A DNA stretch of 64,000 bases from contig QFQU01000008.1 of assembly GCA_003248965.1 (NCBI GenBank), forward strand, positions 1 through 64,000. Direction: 5' to 3'. Each line of letters begins with the position of its first letter. Positions within the stretch are counted from its first letter, which is position 1. The translations under genes were made by a program, and so were the position numbers. Source of the stretch: Brevundimonas sp. GTDB lineage: Bacteria > Pseudomonadota > Alphaproteobacteria > Caulobacterales > Caulobacteraceae. Under the pieces are notes generated by a model. The model ran no database searches. It saw only the letters and a list, made by a program, of their open reading frames with translations, and was not told the origin of the DNA. Positions 59,370-64,000 of the stretch are shown here, one piece after another.

Positions 59370-61580
59370 ATGCGTAACCACACCCTCCTCTGCACCGTCG
59401 CCGTCACGGCCATGGCGACCGCCCTCGTCAGCGCGCCTGCGCGAGCCGAAGAGACGCCCCAGGTCGCCCCGACACAGGTCGATCCGGTCATCGTCATCGG
59501 CACCCGCTCCGAACGGCTGGCGTCCCAGACCCCCGGCACGATCAGCGTCATCACCGACGCCCAGATCGAGGCCATGCTGGCGACCGACATCAAGGATCTG
59601 ATCCGATATGAGCCGGGGATCAGCGTTCCGACATCTCCTGCCCGCTTCGGCCTGGCGCTGTCGGGGGCGGGCCGCGACGGGAATTCGGGCTTCACCATTC
59701 GCGGCATGGGCGGCGACCGCGTCCTGATCATCAACGACGGGGTTCGCCTGCCGGCGGGCTTCAGCTTCGGCGCCCAGGCGGTCGGCCGCGGCGGCTACAA
59801 CGACCTGGACCTAATCAAGTCGGTGGAGATTCTGCGCGGCCCCGCCTCGGCCCTCTATGGCTCGGACGGCGTCGCCGGGGCGGTGGCTTTCCGCACCAAG
59901 GATCCGTCCGACTTCCTGGTTGACGGTCAGGACTTCGCTGCGCGCGGACGTGTGGCCTACAACTCCGCCGACGAGGGCTGGACCGAGGGCGTCGCCTTCG
60001 CCGGGCGGTCCGGTTCGCTCTCGGGCCTGATCGGCTATACCCGCCGCGATTATCAGGAGACCGAGAACAAGGGGTCGACCGGCGGCGTCGGCCCGACCCG
60101 TTCCCAGCCGAACCCGCAGGATTTCGCGTCCAACGCCTATCTGGGCAAGTTGGTCTGGCAGGCCGCGCCCAAACACACCCTGCGCCTGACCTACGATCAC
60201 CTCGATTCCGACATGACCGGAGACGCGCTGAGCAGCCGGTCCTCGACGGTTCTGGCCGTCACCGCCCACGACGAGACCCAGCGCGACAGGGTCAGCGGCG
60301 ACTGGCGGTTCAGCGATTTCGCCGGCCTGACCAACGGTTCGGTCAGCCTGTACTGGCAGGACTCCACGACCCGCCAATACACCTTCGAGGATCGCACGCC
60401 TGCTGTGGACCGCGCCCGCGACGTGACCTTCGACAACAGCGTCTATGGCCTGGCAGCCCAGGGGGCGCGGGTGTTCGGCGCGGGCGGCGCGGTCCAGCAT
60501 CGCGTCACCTTCGGGGGCGACTGGTCCAAGACCACGCAAGAGGGCGTGCGCGACGGCGTCACCCCGCCGGTCGGCGAAACCTTCCCCGTCCGCGCCTTCC
60601 CCAAGACCGAGTTCCAGCTGGCCGGTCTGTTCGTTCAGGACGAGATCGAGGTGCTGGGCGGCGCGCTCAGCATCATTCCCGCCGTGCGATACGACTGGTA
60701 CGACCTGTCGCCCAAGGTGGACGCCCAGTTCCCCGCCCCCGCCTCGGGCCAGAGCGACGATCACATCTCGCCCAAGCTGGGGGTCGTCTATTGGACGGGC
60801 GCGCACCTGGGCGTCTTCGCCAACTATGGCCTGGGCTTCCGCGCGCCGTCGCCGATGCAGGTGAACAACTATTTCGAGAACCCGGTCTTCGGCTATCGCT
60901 CGATCCCGAACCCGAACCTCTCGCCGGAAACCAGCGAAAGCTTCGAGGCCGGTTTCCGCCTGCGCGACATCGACGTGGCCGGCGGCAAGATGCGGCTGAA
61001 CACCACCGCCTTCGCCACCCACTACGACGATTTCATCGATCAGGTGGTGGTCGCCGGCAGAGGCATCCCCGGCGTCGATCCGCTGGTCTATCAGTACGTC
61101 AATCTGACCGAGGTCGACATTCGCGGCCTGGAGGCCCGGGCCGACATCTATTGGGACAACGGTTTCAGCCTGATCGGCTCGGCCGCCTACGCCGAAGGGG
61201 AGCAGACGACCGGCGGCCGTCGCACCGAACTGGGCAGCGTCGATCCCATCAAGGTGGTGGCAGGCGTCCACTATGCGGCACCGTCGGGCGTCTGGGGTGG
61301 ATCGGCCACCGTCACCTGGTCGGGCAAGAAGGATCAGGCGACCTACAATCTGTCGTGCGGGACGACTTGCTATCTAGGCGACAGCTTCGCCCTGCTGGAC
61401 CTGACCGCCTATTGGAACGTGACGGAGCGCGCCACGCTGCGCGCCGGCGCTTTCAACGTCTTCGACGAGACCTATGGCTGGTGGAGCGACGTGCGCGGCC
61501 TGTCCGACACCTCGACCGTCAAGGACGCCTACACCCAGCCAGGCCGCAACTTCGGCCTGTCCCTGACGCTGCGCCTGTAA
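59370..61580 (+). CDS. TonB-dependent heme/hemoglobin receptor
   Basis: This 736-residue outer-membrane receptor has a signal peptide (ATALVSAPARA), a plug (VIVIGTRSERLASQTPGTISVIT; FTIRGMGGDRVLIINDGVRLPAG; LRGPASALYGSDGVAGAVAF) and a barrel with the heme-receptor motifs FRAP (GLGFRAPSPMQ) and NPNL (IPNPNLSPETSESFEAG). Such receptors bind heme or hemoproteins. It ends with LRL. A Fur-like box precedes it and a DUF6607 gene follows 35 nt downstream, suggesting an iron-regulated unit. Confidence 0.88.
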   Translation: MRNHTLLCTVAVTAMATALVSAPARAEETPQVAPTQVDPVIVIGTRSERLASQTPGTISVITDAQIEAMLATDIKDLIRYEPGISVPTSPARFGLALSGAGRDGNSGFTIRGMGGDRVLIINDGVRLPAGFSFGAQAVGRGGYNDLDLIKSVEILRGPASALYGSDGVAGAVAFRTKDPSDFLVDGQDFAARGRVAYNSADEGWTEGVAFAGRSGSLSGLIGYTRRDYQETENKGSTGGVGPTRSQPNPQDFASNAYLGKLVWQAAPKHTLRLTYDHLDSDMTGDALSSRSSTVLAVTAHDETQRDRVSGDWRFSDFAGLTNGSVSLYWQDSTTRQYTFEDRTPAVDRARDVTFDNSVYGLAAQGARVFGAGGAVQHRVTFGGDWSKTTQEGVRDGVTPPVGETFPVRAFPKTEFQLAGLFVQDEIEVLGGALSIIPAVRYDWYDLSPKVDAQFPAPASGQSDDHISPKLGVVYWTGAHLGVFANYGLGFRAPSPMQVNNYFENPVFGYRSIPNPNLSPETSESFEAGFRLRDIDVAGGKMRLNTTAFATHYDDFIDQVVVAGRGIPGVDPLVYQYVNLTEVDIRGLEARADIYWDNGFSLIGSAAYAEGEQTTGGRRTELGSVDPIKVVAGVHYAAPSGVWGGSATVTWSGKKDQATYNLSCGTTCYLGDSFALLDLTAYWNVTERATLRAGAFNVFDETYGWWSDVRGLSDTSTVKDAYTQPGRNFGLSLTLRL

Positions 61581-61615
61581 TCGTCATGACCATTCACATT
61601 TCTAGGACACGTCCG

Positions 61616-62602
61616 ATGCGCGCCATTCTGATCGCCGCCGCCCTTCTGGCCGCCGCGCCCGCCGCCCAGGCGCTGGAGGCCGCCGCCCAGCCGCCCGCCG
61701 CTCCTGCGACGGCTGCTGCCCCCGCCAACGCCTTCGAACGGGATCGCCAGTCGATCCTGGCCCAGGCGGGCCAGTACCGCGTCCATTTCGACATGCGCGA
61801 AAACGTCAGTTTCCGCGCCGACTACGACCCGCTGGAGGAGAAGCTGTCCGGCGGCAGCGAGATCGTGCGCGTGGTCTATGACAAGGGCGACCGCATCAGC
61901 CTGCAGCACATCCTGGTCATGGAGCACGACGGCCAGACCATCGTGGTCAAACACTGGCGTCAGGACTGGGCCTATCAGCCCGAGACGGTCCTGACCTACG
62001 CCGGGCCGAACCAGTGGACGCTGACGCCGGTTCCGGCGGACCAGCGCGCCGGGGCCTGGTCCCAGACGGTGTGGCAGACGGACGATTCGCCCCGCTACGG
62101 CGGCGTGGGCCATTGGACCTACGACAACGGCCTGTCGGCCTGGACGTCGAACCCGACGTGGCGTCCGCTGGCGCGGCGCGATGCGGTGCGCAACCCCGTC
62201 TATGACCGCTATCTGGGCGCCAACCGCCACATCCTGAAGCCGGACGGCTGGGTGCACATCCAGGACAATATGAAGATGTCGGGCCGGGCCGGCGGCGAGC
62301 CGATCGCCATCGTCCAGGAGGATGTGATCAACACCTATGACCGCACCACAGGCTATTCGCCCCGGGCTGGGGACGAGTATTGGGCCAAGACCCAAGGCTT
62401 CTGGGCGGCGGTCCGCGACGCCTGGGATGCGGCCGTCGCCGCCCACGGCGGCATCCATCTGGAAGAGGTCGGAGACACCGGCGCCGTCACGGGCACGCCG
62501 CTGATGGACCTGGCGCAGCAGGTGGCGGACGGCAAGACCGCCGAAGCCGCCGCCATCGCCCAGGCGCGCACGCTGATTTCCGAGGCCACGACCCCGCGCT
62601 GA
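61616..62602 (+). CDS. DUF6607-family exported protein
   Basis: This 328-residue protein has a signal peptide (LIAAALLAAAPAAQA) and a DUF6607-type body: AGQYRVHFDMRENVSFRADY, WRQDWAYQPETVLTYAGPNQW, WTYDNGLSAWTSNPTWRPLARRD and YLGANRHILKPDGWVHIQDN. Members occur next to TonB receptors, so a role in heme or iron handling is inferred. The ATG at 61616 follows AGGA; an in-frame ATG at 61586 is possible. The conserved tryptophans and aspartates suggest a beta fold. Confidence 0.78.
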   Translation: MRAILIAAALLAAAPAAQALEAAAQPPAAPATAAAPANAFERDRQSILAQAGQYRVHFDMRENVSFRADYDPLEEKLSGGSEIVRVVYDKGDRISLQHILVMEHDGQTIVVKHWRQDWAYQPETVLTYAGPNQWTLTPVPADQRAGAWSQTVWQTDDSPRYGGVGHWTYDNGLSAWTSNPTWRPLARRDAVRNPVYDRYLGANRHILKPDGWVHIQDNMKMSGRAGGEPIAIVQEDVINTYDRTTGYSPRAGDEYWAKTQGFWAAVRDAWDAAVAAHGGIHLEEVGDTGAVTGTPLMDLAQQVADGKTAEAAAIAQARTLISEATTPR

Positions 62603-62626
62603 CTATCCCCCAGCGCGGGCGACTGC

Positions 62627-62660
62627 TGCGGCGGCCGGGCGACCGGCCGCCGCAATTTTG
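62627..62660 (+). terminator. Strong terminator after the DUF6607 gene
   Basis: A 12-bp perfect stem (62627-62638 with 62643-62654, loop GCGA) is followed by ATTTTG. It is a Rho-independent terminator for the heme-receptor unit, 25 nt after the stop codon. Confidence 0.85.
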
Positions 62661-62664
62661 TCGA

Positions 62665-64000
62665 TCAGCTCAGGACGACCCGTCCGTCGGCCATGCGGAA
62701 GGCCACGCCGGTGCGCTGGAACAAGCGTGCGATCACGGCCGACGGGTCAGCCGCGCCCCGGTCCAGCAGGCCGGAGATGTCGTTGGCCAGGGTGGGATCG
62801 CGCGACATCCGCGTCAGGGCCGTCAGCCATTCCTGGCGGCTGAGCACCCCGTCCGGCTGGCGCAGGAGCGGCTTCAGGAAGTCGAACCAGTCGCCGCCCG
62901 TCCGCTGGCGCTGCGCGCCCTCGGCCGCCAGGGCGAAGACGGCCCCACAGGCGTAGAAGGCCCGATGTTCGCCGCGCTCGCCCGCCTGGGCCACCGGCTT
63001 TCCGGCCAGGGCGACGCAGTCGTCCACCTCCGACTGCAACTCGGCCCGGTCGTCATAGGCGGGGTCCAGCCGTTTCAGGGCGCGCACGGCCATCATGTCG
63101 GCCCCGCCCTCGGTGATCCAGGCCTCGTCCGCGAACTGATAGCGGACCGCCTGACCCAGCCAGAAATGCGCCGCCTCATGGGCGATGAACCAGCGCGACC
63201 GTTCCCGGATCTCGGACTGGGGCGTGGTCACGCCCCGCCCCTCGAACGACATGACGATCAGGCCCGGCAGGACGCTGCCGCTCATGCTGGTCACGCGCTC
63301 GGTGGGGCCGTTCCAGGCGGCCATGACGATGGGGGCGTCTCCGCCGGCGTCGGTGTCGCCTAGACGACTGCGATAGTAGTGACCGACCTCGGGGGCGAAG
63401 CTGCGGATTTCCTGGACGATCCAGCTCGGCAGATTGGGATCGATCACCGTCGACAGGCCGTCGCCCGGCGTCACGGTCGCCTCTCCCAGCAGGACATAGC
63501 TGCGTTCGTCTGTGGTGGTCAGTTCGGCGGCGCGGCGGCCCTTGAACAACACCGGGCCGCCGACGTCGCGCCAGGTGACGCGCGCCGGGCCGCCGTCCAC
63601 GCGCACGCGGTTCAGATCGTCCGGCACCTGTTCAGCCGCCTGGACGGACCCCAGGGCGAAGACGTCGAACTGGCGCGTCGGCAGGCCGACCGTGCCGTTT
63701 GAGAAGACCAGGGTGCGGTATTCGGCCTCCAGGTCCACCGGCTTTGGCCGGACCCGGAACCGCACCTCGCGCGGCACGGGGCCGCCGTCGCGGCTGCGGA
63801 CGATGTCGTAGAAGCCGCGACGTTCCATCACCAGGCCGGGAGTCTCGACCGTCCACTGACGTGGTCGCCAGGGCTGGCGCGAATCCGTCTCCAGCGCCGA
63901 ATCCATGAAGGCCCAGACGGGCGCGTCGCGGTCGAACCGATAGTCCACCGTCAGATGGTCGCCGTCCCGCGTCACCGTCACCTGGGGCGTGGCGTCGATC
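62665..64000 (-). CDS. M1-like metallopeptidase-family protein, 5' end cut off
   Basis: The reading frame stays open to the window edge, so the N-terminus is missing; at least 444 residues are visible. It contains HEAAHFWLGQAV and, 18 residues after the second His, TEGGADMM, the gluzincin HExxH-18-E zinc site of M1 peptidases. The N-terminal visible part is beta-rich (DRDAPVWAFMDSALETDSRQ), and the C-terminal part is helical. The usual M1 exopeptidase GAMEN motif is not visible in this part. An exported or membrane-linked peptidase is possible but not shown. Confidence 0.8.
   Translation of the reverse strand, partial: IDATPQVTVTRDGDHLTVDYRFDRDAPVWAFMDSALETDSRQPWRPRQWTVETPGLVMERRGFYDIVRSRDGGPVPREVRFRVRPKPVDLEAEYRTLVFSNGTVGLPTRQFDVFALGSVQAAEQVPDDLNRVRVDGGPARVTWRDVGGPVLFKGRRAAELTTTDERSYVLLGEATVTPGDGLSTVIDPNLPSWIVQEIRSFAPEVGHYYRSRLGDTDAGGDAPIVMAAWNGPTERVTSMSGSVLPGLIVMSFEGRGVTTPQSEIRERSRWFIAHEAAHFWLGQAVRYQFADEAWITEGGADMMAVRALKRLDPAYDDRAELQSEVDDCVALAGKPVAQAGERGEHRAFYACGAVFALAAEGAQRQRTGGDWFDFLKPLLRQPDGVLSRQEWLTALTRMSRDPTLANDISGLLDRGAADPSAVIARLFQRTGVAFRMADGRVVLS

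Overview
The window is high-G+C, gene-dense DNA from an alphaproteobacterium of the Caulobacterales, most like Brevundimonas or a close relative. Supporting this are the cell-cycle regulator TrcR (DUF1013), the DUF1465/DUF1192 pair, a class I lysyl-tRNA synthetase, a COQ9-family protein, and the phoR-pstCAB-phoU-phoB order. I see about 55 protein genes. There are no rRNA or tRNA genes, no CRISPR array, no insertion sequence and no prophage. No stretch longer than 300 bases lacks a gene; the longest gaps are 5582-5854 (short repeats) and 24404-24622 (divergent promoters and a structured leader).

Layout: 1-5.6 kb holds an S24 repressor, a glycine-zipper/SH3 envelope protein, lysK-ridA, and an Lrp regulator divergent from dadA. 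5.8-13.7 kb holds queA, pdxH, a DnaJ-like protein, aroC, a MASE1-like histidine kinase and thiE. 13.8-20.2 kb holds the iron-storage pair bfd-bfr, efp, an inositol monophosphatase, a glycerophosphodiesterase, an ABC exporter and rpmE. 20.3-30.2 kb holds an L,D-transpeptidase, small alphaproteobacterial proteins, trcR, ubiX, two YdcH-type proteins, an M23 peptidase and a NatAB-like ABC exporter. 30.3-39.4 kb holds rpsU, a COQ9 protein, purEK, a GGDEF protein, an autotransporter esterase, a serB-serA fusion and hslO. 39.5-46.2 kb is the phosphate regulon on the minus strand (phoR-pstC-pstA-pstB-phoU-phoB, no pstS). 46.3-53.1 kb holds an MHYT hybrid kinase, rplY-pth and two tandem DUF4139 proteins. 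53.2-57.6 kb is a copper-type operon: a DUF2946 leader protein, a TonB receptor, a PepSY membrane protein and a PCu(A)C lipoprotein. 57.7-64 kb holds ychF, a lipoprotein, a heme-type TonB receptor with a DUF6607 protein, and a metallopeptidase cut by the window edge.

Three observations stand out. First, the copper operon starts with a DUF2946 protein that carries both a CxxC and a C-terminal RAPP motif. This is the signature of the CruR upstream-ORF switch described in Bordetella, and a C-rich gap follows it where Rho could act. Second, phosphoserine phosphatase and phosphoglycerate dehydrogenase are fused in one reading frame, joining the last and first steps of serine synthesis. Third, rpsU appears to start at a CTG codon placed 8 nt after a clear ribosome binding site. 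Regulatory candidates include a Pho box between phoR and pstC, a symmetric Fur-like box before the heme receptor, and several palindromic or repeated elements between genes.
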